A DNA stretch of 64,000 nucleotides from Pseudomonadota bacterium. Its GTDB lineage: Bacteria; Pseudomonadota; Alphaproteobacteria; Sphingomonadales; Sphingomonadaceae. A model generated the notes under the pieces. That model was given only the letters and a program-made list of their open reading frames with translations. It had not been told where the DNA came from and did not search any database. This document shows, in pieces, positions 15,609 to 23,985 of the stretch (position 1 is the first letter of the stretch; each line of letters begins with the position of its first letter). Position numbers and translations under genes: made by a program. The stretch is from contig JAEZZI010000026.1 in the NCBI GenBank assembly GCA_023418595.1, positions 62,001-126,000 on the forward strand, read 5' to 3'.

Positions 15609-16150
15609 CGCGCCGCCGCACCCTCACAGTTACGGCGCTCGCCGTCATCGGCGTCGCCGCCGCAAGCGCGGTCCAAACGCCGACGAAACTCATATGGAAC
15701 GCCACCGCCAGCGCGCCGGTCGGGTTCTACACCGTCGAGCCGGCCGACCGGATCGACGTTCCCGAACTGGTCGCCATCATGCCGCCCGAACCGCTCGCCG
15801 CCTTCATGGTCAGGCGCGGCTATGTCGGGAGCGGCGTCCCGCTGTTGAAGCGAGTCTTGGGCCTGCCGGGACAGCGGGTTTGCCGCACCGGCCGCGCGAT
15901 CACGGTTGACGGAATCGAGATGGGCGAGGCGCTGGAGCGCGACAGCATCGGCCGCGATCTACCCGTCTGGCAGGGCTGCCGCTTGATCGGCGACGGCCAG
16001 CTTTTCCTCATGAATTGGGAGGTCCGCGACAGCCTCGACGGCCGCTATTTCGGACCCATTCCCGCAGCTTCCGTCATCGGTCGAGCGGTCCCGCTCTGGA
16101 CCGATGAGAAAGGCGTCGGCCGCTACGAGTGGCGCGCGCCGACGCACTGA
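15605..16150 (+). CDS. traF: Conjugation signal peptidase TraF (S26 family)
   Basis: 181 residues with an N-terminal membrane anchor (LTVTALAVIGVAAASAV). The catalytic serine lies in NATASAPVGFYTVEP and the catalytic lysine in PLLKRVLGLPGQRV, the serine-lysine dyad of S26 peptidases. RP4 TraF removes and rejoins the C-terminus of the TrbC pilin to give a circular pilin; the same job is expected here, since a trbC gene is present. The start overlaps the DUF2840 stop by four bases. A longer in-frame start at 15578 is not needed. Confidence 0.85.
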   Translation: MTRRRTLTVTALAVIGVAAASAVQTPTKLIWNATASAPVGFYTVEPADRIDVPELVAIMPPEPLAAFMVRRGYVGSGVPLLKRVLGLPGQRVCRTGRAITVDGIEMGEALERDSIGRDLPVWQGCRLIGDGQLFLMNWEVRDSLDGRYFGPIPAASVIGRAVPLWTDEKGVGRYEWRAPTH

Positions 16151-16185
16151 AACCACCCCTGAAAACCAACCGCAGGAGATTTCCC

Positions 16186-16521
16186 ATGGCAGAGATAGGC
16201 ACCTTCACCCGCACCGAAGCCGGCTATGCGGGCAAACTTCATTCGTTCGGCCTTCACGAAAAGCTGTTCATCGTCCCGGCCAAACCGAGCGACGTGAAAA
16301 ACGCACCCGACTATCGCGTGCGTCTCGATAGCGAGGACGGCCCGGACGCCGGCCCCGCATGGAAAGACTCCGGCGAGAACGCTGGCGAGTTCGTGTCGAT
16401 GCGATTGGAGGGGCCGATCTTCCCGTTCCCGATCCGCGCCAAACTGTTCCAGTCCAACGACGATCCTTCGGTCTGGACCCTGCGTTGGAAACACGCCCGG
16501 AAGATCGAGGATGAGGAATGA
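16186..16521 (+). CDS. DUF736 family protein
   Basis: 111 residues with the DUF736 pattern: MAEIGTFTRTEAGYAGKL at the start, then KNAPDYRVRL and GEFVSMRLEGPIFPFPIRAKLF. Function unknown; it is a small soluble beta-rich protein found almost only in conjugative elements next to transfer genes. The ATG at 16186 follows CAGGAGA. Upstream in-frame codons from 16129 lie inside the end of traF and are rejected. Its stop overlaps the start of the transglycosylase gene by four bases. Confidence 0.8.
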   Translation: MAEIGTFTRTEAGYAGKLHSFGLHEKLFIVPAKPSDVKNAPDYRVRLDSEDGPDAGPAWKDSGENAGEFVSMRLEGPIFPFPIRAKLFQSNDDPSVWTLRWKHARKIEDEE

Positions 16522-17414
16522 CGGTCGCGCGCGCCCGACCCGCCATCCGGTCAAAGATCGGCATCCCTTTGTTCGCGGAAAAGCCGTCTCATCCCTTCGT
16601 CCCGCTCGGCCACCGGACGGCCGGCGCTTGCGCCTTGCCCTTGACCGCAGCGAGCACGCTGGCAGGCTGGTGCCGTAGCGGAGACAGGGCAGCATGGCAT
16701 TGTGCCGTCCTGCTGCTGGCGGGGGCGCTTTCCGTCTGCATCGGATCGGGCGTCGCTGTCGCGCAATCCGCGCCCGTCGAGCGTCCCGCCGCCGCCCATC
16801 CCTATGCAGCCCACATCGCCGAGGCGTCGCAGCGGTTCGGCATCCCCGAGCACTGGATTCGCGCCGTGCTGCGCGCCGAGAGTGCGGGCGACGTGCGCGC
16901 GGTTTCGTCAGCCGGGGCGATGGGATTGATGCAGGTGATGCCCGACACATGGGCGGGCCTGCGCGTCCGCCATGGCCTCGGCCGCGATCCTTACGACCCG
17001 CGCGACAACATCCTCGCAGGCACGGCCTATCTGCGCGAGATGTTCGACCGCTACGGCAATGTCGGCGCGATGCTTTCTGCCTATAACGCCGGCCCCGGCC
17101 GCTATGACGAGCACCGCGCGACAGGCCGCCCGCTTCCCGCCGAGACACGCGCCTATGTCGCCGCACTCGCCCCGATCCTTGGCGGCGCGGCTGCGACCGA
17201 ACCGCCGTCATCGGCACCGCTACCGCTGCCCGATTGGCGCGACGCACCGCTGTTCGTCATGCGCCCGGACAGCACACGAGGTGCCGCCGCGCCGCCGTCC
17301 GAAGTCCAAACAGGCGACGGCCGCGCTGCCGTTCCGGCGCGCGATCCCGTCCGTGCGGAGCGGCAGGACGGCAGTATTTTCGTTGCGAGCGCCGGCGACG
17401 GAGCGACGCCATGA
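16518..17414 (+). CDS. VirB1-like lytic transglycosylase
   Basis: 298 residues. An N-terminal region with a hydrophobic stretch (AVLLLAGALSVCIGSGVAVAQS) serves as signal sequence, giving a periplasmic enzyme. The SLT domain follows: IRAVLRAESAGDVRAVSSAGAMGLMQVMPDTW carries the catalytic glutamate, and MLSAYNAGPGRYDEH completes the fold. It cuts peptidoglycan locally to let the type IV secretion channel assemble. The first 60 residues before the hydrophobic stretch are unusual for a signal peptide, so a later start is possible. A proline/alanine-rich tail follows the domain. Confidence 0.82.
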   Translation: MTVARARPAIRSKIGIPLFAEKPSHPFVPLGHRTAGACALPLTAASTLAGWCRSGDRAAWHCAVLLLAGALSVCIGSGVAVAQSAPVERPAAAHPYAAHIAEASQRFGIPEHWIRAVLRAESAGDVRAVSSAGAMGLMQVMPDTWAGLRVRHGLGRDPYDPRDNILAGTAYLREMFDRYGNVGAMLSAYNAGPGRYDEHRATGRPLPAETRAYVAALAPILGGAAATEPPSSAPLPLPDWRDAPLFVMRPDSTRGAAAPPSEVQTGDGRAAVPARDPVRAERQDGSIFVASAGDGATP

Positions 17415-17642
17415 CGGCGGCGTTCCCGCGTTCGGCGGCGCTGGTTTCTGCATCCGGTCGGGCAGGTTTGCGCCCGGCTGGATTCCCGGCAGGCAGGCCA
17501 GAAAAGACAGAAAGGGCGGAGGGCAAGATTAAAGAAGACGGCACCATGTCGGGCCGCTTCTGGAAATTATTGTTGTCTGCACACTGGTTAGGTGGCCGGT
17601 TCCGGCACCATGGTTTTGAGGGGCCGCGTGCCGCTATTTTGC

Positions 17643-17660
17643 GCAAAGCCTTAGCTTTGC
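17643..17660. other. Candidate oriT inverted repeat upstream of the relaxase
   Basis: GCAAAGC (17643-17649) and GCTTTGC (17654-17660) form a perfect 7-bp inverted repeat with a 4-base loop, in an otherwise gene-poor 295-base gap (17415-17709) directly before rlxS. Local AT content rises around it (CTATTTTGCG). Relaxases of this kind usually nick beside a short inverted repeat just upstream of their own gene. The nick site itself cannot be placed from sequence. Confidence 0.45.
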
Positions 17661-17709
17661 TGGGTTTCGAGCAGCACCATAGGCCCAAATCGACCTGTTT
17701 TCGGCGGTT

Positions 17710-19782
17710 TTGGCCGGAGGCGCGCCCCTGAGCGCCGACGACGAAAACCGCTTCCGACCGAAGCCCGGCCGCATCCGATCCGACACGCCGAAGGCTGGCA
17801 AGACCAAGAGCTTTTTCACGCAGGTCAGGAAGATCACTCGGCAGCATCAGGCGGCAGCCGCCCGCGACCCTTCCATGCCGTCATCCGCCCGCCTGTCATC
17901 GCTGGGGCGGTCCCGCGCCATGGTCGCCAGCGGTAAGGGCGTGAAGCGAGGCCGGGGCGCGAGCTTCGTGCGCGCCCGCAATATCTCCGGCCATTGGCAT
18001 CATCGCCAGCCGGGCAGCCGCCGCGTGATCGTCAAACAGCGCAGCGTCCGGGCCGCATGGAAGGGCGGCCGTGCCCGGGCGCATCTGCGCTATGTCCAGC
18101 GTGACGGAACCTCGCGCGACGGCGAGCGCGGTCAGCTCTATTCGGCGACCGAGGACCGCGCCGATGGCGACGCCTTCCTTGATCGCGGCAAGGACGACCG
18201 CCACCAGTTCAGATTCATCGTCTCGCCAGAGGACAGCGCGGAGCTGTCGGACCTCACGGCCTACACCCGCGATTTCATGACGCAGGTGGAAGCCGACCTC
18301 GGCACGAAACTCGATTGGGTCGCCGTCAATCACTACAACACCGGCCATCCGCATGTGCATGTCATCGTCAACGGCCGCGACGATATGGGCGGGGATCTGG
18401 TCATCAACGGCGACTACCTTTCCGCCGGCCTGCGCGAGCGCGCGAGCGAGCTTGCCAGTCTGGAACTCGGCCCCGTCACCGAGATCGAGCAGACCCACAA
18501 GCTGTCGGCCGAGATCGACCAAGACCGTTTCACCCGCATCGACCGCGCCATGACCGAGGAAGCCGACGCCCGTTTCCTCGACCTGCGCCATGAACCGGCA
18601 GCGCCGAGACGGCAGTTCGAGCGAACGCTGCGCCTGCGCAGGCTCGGCAAGCTGGAGAAGATGGGGCTGGCGACCGAGCACGCGCCCGGTGTTTGGGAAT
18701 TGAGCAAGGACATGGAGCCGGCCCTGCGCGGGCTTGGCGAGCGGGGCGACATTATCCGCACCATGCAGAAGGCGCTCGGCCCGCAGGGCGGCGAACGCGA
18801 TCCCATGAGCTTTCAAATCCATGACGGAGCGCCCGAGACGCCCATCGTCGGCCGCGTGGTGGACAAGCACCTGTCCGACGAGTTGGGCGAGAACCTGACA
18901 ATCGTAGTGGACGGGATCGACGGCCGTACGCACCATATCGCCAGCATCGCGCCCGAGCGGCTGGAGGACGCCCGCATCGGCAGCGTCGTCCAGATCGGCC
19001 CGGCCGAGGTGACGGCCCGGCCGTCCGACCGCACTATCGCCGCCATCGCCGAGGATGGCATCTATCACCCCAGCCGCCATCTGGAGCAGGCGAAATTCGA
19101 GGGCCGCGTTCCGGGCGGCGACTATGAGGGCTATGTCGATGCCCATGTCCGGCGGCTGGAGGCGCTGCGCCGCGCCGGGATCGCGGAGCGGATCGACGCC
19201 GACCAATGGCGTATCCCCGACAAGTTCGAGAGCCGGGCCGCCGAATACGACGCCGGCCGCGACCGGCAGGCCAGCGTTCGCGTCCTTTCTCCCGTCAATC
19301 TAGACAGGCAGATCGGTTCGGACGGCGCGACCTGGCTGGACCGGCGGCTGATCCATGGCGAGCCGGCCGACCTTGCCCCGACCGGCTTCGGCCAGCAGGT
19401 GCGCGAGGCGATGGACCAGCGCCGCGAGCATCATATCGAGCAGCGTGACGCCAACCGAGCGCGGAATGGCCGCGTCTTCTACCGGCGCAGCCTTCTCGCC
19501 ACCTTGCGCGAGCGCGAGGTTGCGCGCGTAGGCGCGGAGATGGCCGAGAGCAAGGGCCTACCGTTCCGCGCCGCCACGGACGGCGAGAACGTAAGCGGCA
19601 AGTTCACCGGCACCGTGCAGCTATCGAGCGGCAAGTTCGCCTTGGTCGAGAAATCTCATGAGTTCACCCTTGTCCCATGGCAGGCGGTCATCGACCGCCA
19701 GCTCGGCCGCGAGGTTATGGGAATCGTGCAGGGCGGTTCGGTATCGTGGCAGTTCGGAAGGCAGCGGGGGTTGAGCGTTTGA
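17710..19782 (+). CDS. rlxS: Relaxase RlxS (DUF3363 family)
   Basis: About 690 residues. The N-terminal relaxase domain carries HLRYVQRDG, RHQFRFIVSPED and the metal-binding histidine cluster HPHVHVIVNG near residue 213 (18346-18375). The C-terminal half is the DUF3363 region (YEGYVDAHVRRLEALRRAGI, GRVFYRRSLLATLREREV). It nicks oriT and leads the strand through the secretion channel. The start is unusual: family-like sequence begins SADDENRFRPKPGRIRSD right after a CTG at 17728, which has GGAGG seven bases upstream, whereas the nearest conventional codon in frame is TTG at 17710. The true start may be CTG. Confidence 0.88.
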   Translation: MAGGAPLSADDENRFRPKPGRIRSDTPKAGKTKSFFTQVRKITRQHQAAAARDPSMPSSARLSSLGRSRAMVASGKGVKRGRGASFVRARNISGHWHHRQPGSRRVIVKQRSVRAAWKGGRARAHLRYVQRDGTSRDGERGQLYSATEDRADGDAFLDRGKDDRHQFRFIVSPEDSAELSDLTAYTRDFMTQVEADLGTKLDWVAVNHYNTGHPHVHVIVNGRDDMGGDLVINGDYLSAGLRERASELASLELGPVTEIEQTHKLSAEIDQDRFTRIDRAMTEEADARFLDLRHEPAAPRRQFERTLRLRRLGKLEKMGLATEHAPGVWELSKDMEPALRGLGERGDIIRTMQKALGPQGGERDPMSFQIHDGAPETPIVGRVVDKHLSDELGENLTIVVDGIDGRTHHIASIAPERLEDARIGSVVQIGPAEVTARPSDRTIAAIAEDGIYHPSRHLEQAKFEGRVPGGDYEGYVDAHVRRLEALRRAGIAERIDADQWRIPDKFESRAAEYDAGRDRQASVRVLSPVNLDRQIGSDGATWLDRRLIHGEPADLAPTGFGQQVREAMDQRREHHIEQRDANRARNGRVFYRRSLLATLREREVARVGAEMAESKGLPFRAATDGENVSGKFTGTVQLSSGKFALVEKSHEFTLVPWQAVIDRQLGREVMGIVQGGSVSWQFGRQRGLSV

Positions 19783-19879
19783 AGGTGGCACAGAAAGCGC
19801 GTAGCGTGTGGTCCGAACCTATTGGAGCTGGTGAACCGACCGATGTTTCGATGATGCCACTTTGTTAGTTGAGGTCCGT

Positions 19880-20680
19880 ATGTTGTTTTGTCGTCCCAAG
19901 GATCAGCGGCTTTGTGCCTTTATTGACTACATTTGGGTATCTGACGAACAGCCGGACCGGCCCAGCGAGCGGATACTGCCAAATGCGTGCTCACAGATTC
20001 TTGTGAACCTTTCTGGAAACGGAATCCAAGATTGCGCCATCGACGGTTCCCGGCATGAGTTCTCAGGCGGGATCGTAATGCAAGGGCCGAGAAAGCGCCC
20101 GGTCCTAATTACTGAATCTGCACGCGATGCCCTTTGTGGGGTTAGCTTCAAACCCGGTGGAGCGCACTTCTTTTTCGGCGAGGCCGTCAGTTCCTTCTCC
20201 GACAGGTTGATCGACCTTGATCTTGATTGGGGGCCAATGGCGACGGACCTCCATCACAAGCTTTTGGAACTTGCGTCGCCAGAATCGCGCATCATGCTTT
20301 TGGAAGCTACCCTTGTTGCTAGGGCTAGTCGTCCGCTGGTTGCAAATGGACGCTTGGAATGGGCATGTCAATCACTTAGCCAAGGGATGCACGTTCACTT
20401 AGCTGCCGAGCAATTAGGTCTAAATGCACGAGATATGATTGCCTGGTTCAAAGAGAGAACCGGCTTGTCACCAAAAATGTATTCAAAAATCTGTCGATTC
20501 CAGAATCTAATTACGTCAGATGACGGCGAGAATAGATGGAGTCATCTTTCGGAAATGTATGGATATTCCGACCAATCACACATGATTCGTGATTTCAAGG
20601 AGTTTTCTGGCCTAACTCCAGAGAGGTATCGGAAAGCCAACGTCGAGTGGACCAACCACGTCCCGCAGCCAAACGTGTAA
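19880..20680 (+). CDS. AraC-family transcriptional regulator (cargo)
   Basis: 266 residues. The N-terminal half (LCAFIDYIWVSDEQ, RILPNACSQILVNLSG, GVSFKPGGAHFFFG) is the DUF6597-like sensor module seen in many AraC-type regulators. The C-terminal third holds the two helix-turn-helix units, ending with SHLSEMYGYSDQSHMIRDFKEFSGLTPERYR. The ATG at 19880 follows GAGGT; earlier in-frame codons lack a ribosome site. Base composition is clearly more AT-rich than the transfer genes on both sides, which marks recent cargo. The likely targets are the VOC and transporter genes downstream. Confidence 0.8.
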   Translation: MLFCRPKDQRLCAFIDYIWVSDEQPDRPSERILPNACSQILVNLSGNGIQDCAIDGSRHEFSGGIVMQGPRKRPVLITESARDALCGVSFKPGGAHFFFGEAVSSFSDRLIDLDLDWGPMATDLHHKLLELASPESRIMLLEATLVARASRPLVANGRLEWACQSLSQGMHVHLAAEQLGLNARDMIAWFKERTGLSPKMYSKICRFQNLITSDDGENRWSHLSEMYGYSDQSHMIRDFKEFSGLTPERYRKANVEWTNHVPQPNV

Positions 20681-20744
20681 TTTTCTTCTATACGGCCGCC
20701 TCTAGTTCCGTATCGTCAGCTCGTGCAGCTAGAAAAATCGGAGC

Positions 20745-21161
20745 ATGTCGAACATGGGCGACCAAATATCAAAAAAGGTTGTGCCTCGCCTAATCGTGAT
20801 TGGGGCAAGAGCCGCAATTGACTTTTACCGGGTCGCCTTTGATGCGGAGATTCTGGAAGAGTACAGCGATGAGAATGGAATAATTGTCAATGCCGTTATG
20901 AAAATCGGCAGCTCTACCATATCGGTGGCCGAGCAAGTAACAGCTTGGCAATGGTTGTCTCCAGCAGAAATTGGTGGATCGGCAGTCCTTTTAAACATGA
21001 CCCTCACTGACCCTGACGATGCGGCAGCCCGCATGATCCAAGCGGGGAGCGAAATAGTCGTCCCTATCCAAAATCGCCCCTATGGAAAGCGTGAGGGTCG
21101 TGTGCGCGATCCCTTTGGGCATCTTTGGATATTGAGCTGCCCAATGCACGGAAACGGGTAG
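20745..21161 (+). CDS. VOC superfamily (PhnB/glyoxalase-like) protein
   Basis: 138 residues with the vicinal-oxygen-chelate fold pattern: VVPRLIVIGARAAIDFYRVAFDAEILEEY at the start, NAVMKIGSSTISVAEQ in the middle, and RPYGKREGRVRDPFGHLWILS at the end, which resembles PhnB-type proteins. The substrate cannot be told; members include resistance proteins and dioxygenases. An ATG nine bases further in (20754) is an alternative start. AT-rich like the neighbouring AraC gene. Part of the cargo segment. Confidence 0.75.
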   Translation: MSNMGDQISKKVVPRLIVIGARAAIDFYRVAFDAEILEEYSDENGIIVNAVMKIGSSTISVAEQVTAWQWLSPAEIGGSAVLLNMTLTDPDDAAARMIQAGSEIVVPIQNRPYGKREGRVRDPFGHLWILSCPMHGNG

Positions 21162-21202
21162 ACGCTGTCACCGACACAAGTTTCTATTTTCGGAGAACTA
21201 CC

Positions 21203-21550
21203 GTGGCTGTGAAACGCATCGTCGCCAACATCAATGCAAATCGGCTGGAAGACGCAAGGCGCTTCTATGGTGACATCCTCGACATGGAACTTGTGATGGA
21301 TCATGGCTGGATCGTCACCTACGCCTCGGACAGTCATATGACGCCGCAGGTCAGCATTGCCTGCGAGGGGGGATCGGGAACGCCGGTGCCAGACCTCTCA
21401 ATCGAGGTTGACAATCTCGATGAGGTTTACCGGCGTATATCAGCGTCCAGCCTTGTCATCGAGTATGGCCCGGCAACAGAGCCATGGGGTGTTCGCCGCT
21501 TTTTCGTGCGCGATCCCTTCGGCCGGTTGGTCAATATCCTCAACCATTAG
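21203..21550 (+). CDS. VOC superfamily (glyoxalase/bleomycin-resistance-like) protein
   Basis: 115 residues starting from GTG at 21203 (GGAGAA upstream). Pattern: RIVANINANRLEDARRFYGDILDMELVMDHGWIVTYAS, then PDLSIEVDNLDEVYRRI and WGVRRFFVRDPFGRLVNIL. This is a single-domain VOC protein, different from the one upstream. The frame can be extended to 21125, but those codons lie inside the previous gene and do not look like protein. Two adjacent VOC genes with an AraC regulator and an exporter suggest a small detoxification or resistance cassette. Confidence 0.75.
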   Translation: MAVKRIVANINANRLEDARRFYGDILDMELVMDHGWIVTYASDSHMTPQVSIACEGGSGTPVPDLSIEVDNLDEVYRRISASSLVIEYGPATEPWGVRRFFVRDPFGRLVNILNH

Positions 21551-21564
21551 TGAGGGATTTTGTG

Positions 21565-21948
21565 ATGCGGCGGCGACATTCAGCACCGATGATTGATCGC
21601 CATTGGGGAGTGCCGACCGCACTTGGATCGTGCATTGCCTTCGCATTGCCGCCCATGGTGGCCGGCTGGCATAAAGGCGCACGCCAGCACTATGAAGATC
21701 CCCGGATAGCACGCGACGAGGCGGTGCGCTCGGCCACGTTCGGCTCGGCGACGCTGATACACGCCACCGACGCGATGGACCTCGCCTCCGGCCCCCTAGT
21801 CTGGTTCAACGCCGAAAGCGTGGCGCGCGCATTCGGTCCGATGCTGAACGAAGTGGCGGTGCTGCTCCTCGCAGTCGGTTGCGCTGCCCCCGGAAACTGG
21901 CCTCAAAAACCGAGCCGCCCGCTCGCGGAGGGTCTGGTGGTCGCATGA
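21565..21948 (+). CDS. Hypothetical protein upstream of the EamA transporter
   Basis: A 127-residue frame starting MRRRHSAPMIDRHWGV, with an alternative start at MIDRH. I recognise no family. It contains two moderately hydrophobic stretches (ALGSCIAFALPPMVAGW and MLNEVAVLLLAVGCAAP). Its stop overlaps the EamA start in an ATGA arrangement, which favours real translation. The last 20 residues look like read-through of a regulatory spacer. It could be a decayed gene. Confidence 0.35.
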   Translation: MRRRHSAPMIDRHWGVPTALGSCIAFALPPMVAGWHKGARQHYEDPRIARDEAVRSATFGSATLIHATDAMDLASGPLVWFNAESVARAFGPMLNEVAVLLLAVGCAAPGNWPQKPSRPLAEGLVVA

Positions 21949-22847
21949 AAGCCCGCGCGTCCGACCTGCTGCTGACGGCGATTGCGCCTGCCATATGGGG
22001 CAGCACTTACATCGTCACGACCGAGTTTCTGCCAGACCACTCGCCGATGGCGGTGGCGTTGCTTCGGGCGTTACCCGCCGGCTTGTTGCTGCTTCTGATT
22101 GTCCGGCAGCTTCCGGCAGGGATATGGTGGCTGCGCATCTTCATCCTCGGCGCGCTCAACTTTTCAATCTTCTGGAGCATGTTGTTCGTTTCGGCCTACC
22201 GTCTTCCGGGCGGCGTCGCGGCCACGGTCGGAGCGGTCCAGCCACTTATCGTCGTCTTCCTCGCCGCCGCAGTGCTCGGCAACACGATACGGCCCGTCTC
22301 GGTCCTTGCGGCGATGATCGGTCTCGGTGGCGTTGCCTTGCTGGTGCTGACGCCGCAAGCGGCGCTTGATCCCTTGGGTATTGCGGCAGGCCTTGCAGGT
22401 GCGGTCTCCATGGCCTTCGGCACCGTGTTAAGCCGTAGGTGGCAGCCCAAGGTGTCGCTGCTCACATTCACTGCATGGCAACTGACGGCTGGTGGCCTTC
22501 TTCTCGTGCCGGCGACCCTGCTTGTCGAGCCGTCCGTTCCCGTTCCAACTATGGCAAACTTACTCGGGTTGGTCTGGCTCGGGCTGATCGGCGCGGCGCT
22601 GACCTATATTCTCTGGTTCCGGGGCATCGCCCGGCTAGACTCAGCGGTAGTTTCCTCGCTAGGCTTTCTCAGCCCGGTAACTGCTGTACTACTTGGCTGG
22701 TCGTTTCTCGGTCAGACGCTGGCGGCACTTCAAATCCTCGGCGTTGTCTTAATCATAGGCAGCATCTGGCTCGGCCAGCGCCCCAATCGCAGTCTCACTC
22801 TTTCATCCCGTGAGAGCGATCCGGCCTCGGCCGGATCGAAAATTTGA
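21945..22847 (+). CDS. EamA/DMT-family exporter
   Basis: 300 residues with about ten hydrophobic segments and the two-repeat EamA layout. The first repeat begins LLLTAIAPAIWGSTYIVTTEFLP and the second carries GLVWLGLIGAALTYILWFRGIARLDSAVVSSLGFLSPVTAVLLGW. It is an inner-membrane drug/metabolite transporter of RhaT/YedA type, probably an exporter; the substrate is unknown. The ATG at 21945 is coupled to the preceding frame. The longer frame from 21879 is rejected. The GC content is back to that of the transfer genes. Confidence 0.85.
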   Translation: MKARASDLLLTAIAPAIWGSTYIVTTEFLPDHSPMAVALLRALPAGLLLLLIVRQLPAGIWWLRIFILGALNFSIFWSMLFVSAYRLPGGVAATVGAVQPLIVVFLAAAVLGNTIRPVSVLAAMIGLGGVALLVLTPQAALDPLGIAAGLAGAVSMAFGTVLSRRWQPKVSLLTFTAWQLTAGGLLLVPATLLVEPSVPVPTMANLLGLVWLGLIGAALTYILWFRGIARLDSAVVSSLGFLSPVTAVLLGWSFLGQTLAALQILGVVLIIGSIWLGQRPNRSLTLSSRESDPASAGSKI

Positions 22848-22861
22848 ACAATGGCGGCACC

Positions 22862-23866
22862 ATGCGTCGGCGTGGCGGCATAGTATCTGATCGGAGCGAG
22901 CCATCGCTGCTGCTGCATGGGCGTATTCCCATGACGTCGCTGATCCAGACGCTTGCCGTCGCCGAGTATCTGAACTTCCGCCACGCCGCCAATGCGCTCG
23001 GCGTGGCGCAATCCAGCGTCAGCGCGCGCGTGAAGGCGCTGGAGGAAGACCTTGGCATCCTTCTGTTTGAGCGTCACGCACGCGGTGTCAGGTTGACCGA
23101 AGCCGGACGCCATTTCGTCGAACGTGTCGCTGTCGGCGTCGATCAGCTCGACCATGCGGTGAAGACCGCTGGAATGGCGGCGGCGGGGGAATGTGGTCGC
23201 CTGCGCATCGGTATCCATGCCCTGATCCCCGGCAGCTTCCTCGCCGACCTGATCGGACAGTATCGGGAAGTCCATCCCGGCATTGAGGTCGAGATTACCG
23301 AAGGCACGGCCCGCGATGCGATAATGCAGGTACGTGCCAACCGGCTCGACGTGGCGTTCGTCGCCGGCACGCCCGATTTGCCCGACTGCCATACACGACC
23401 GATCTGGACTGAACCGCTGGTGGCCGTGCTTCCGGATGGGCATCGCTTCGCTGGACAGTCGGCAATTGCTTGGGCTGATCTGGTCGGGGAGAGCTTCCTT
23501 GTCCGCTATGGTGGCACGGGCCCGCAGGCTCATGACCATATTGTGCTGCGCCTTGCCGGGCGCTGGCCTGCGCCGTCGATCCTGCGTTTTAATGTGGGGC
23601 GTGACACGCTGTTGTCGATGGTCGGACAGGGCTTCGGCATCACCATCGTCGGGGCCGCCACCGCGCTGCTGCCGACGACCGGCATTGTCTTCCTGCCCTT
23701 CGCCGACGAGCCCGAGCCGGTTGCCTTTACCGCAGTCTGGTCGCCGTTCAATCGCAGCGCCGCGCTCAAAAACCTGCTCAACCTCGCAAACAATATGAGC
23801 CGTTGCAGCGATTCGCCCGGCCAGTTGCGCGACGGCGACCATCCAGCCGGCTGGCAGTCAAGGTAA
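22862..23866 (+). CDS. LysR-family transcriptional regulator
   Basis: 334 residues. The helix-turn-helix is SLIQTLAVAEYLNFRHAANALGVAQSSVSARVKALEEDLGILLFERHARGVRLTEAG near residues 25-80, followed by a substrate-binding domain (LRIGIHALIPGSFLADLIGQYREVHPGIEVEI). A LysR gene at this spot, between rlxS and traG, recurs in related elements and probably belongs to the ICE backbone rather than the cargo. ATG 22862 is preferred over the TTG at 22844. A C-terminal extension of about 25 residues beyond the domain is unusual. Confidence 0.85.
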   Translation: MRRRGGIVSDRSEPSLLLHGRIPMTSLIQTLAVAEYLNFRHAANALGVAQSSVSARVKALEEDLGILLFERHARGVRLTEAGRHFVERVAVGVDQLDHAVKTAGMAAAGECGRLRIGIHALIPGSFLADLIGQYREVHPGIEVEITEGTARDAIMQVRANRLDVAFVAGTPDLPDCHTRPIWTEPLVAVLPDGHRFAGQSAIAWADLVGESFLVRYGGTGPQAHDHIVLRLAGRWPAPSILRFNVGRDTLLSMVGQGFGITIVGAATALLPTTGIVFLPFADEPEPVAFTAVWSPFNRSAALKNLLNLANNMSRCSDSPGQLRDGDHPAGWQSR

Positions 23867-23985
23867 TCCGACCTATTTGCCGCCGATAGTATCCGGCATC
23901 CCTCCGGCATCCTCTTTCCTGTTGCCCGTCCCGATTTTACCTACTCTCTGATTGGCTCCGTCTCTTTTGCCGACTGGAGCCTGCT

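Noticed and set aside
17411..17731. 106-codon ORF starting on the transglycosylase stop (ATGA)
   Set aside because: No recognised family and the composition looks non-coding. It covers the probable oriT and the relaxase ribosome site. The coupling alone is not enough.
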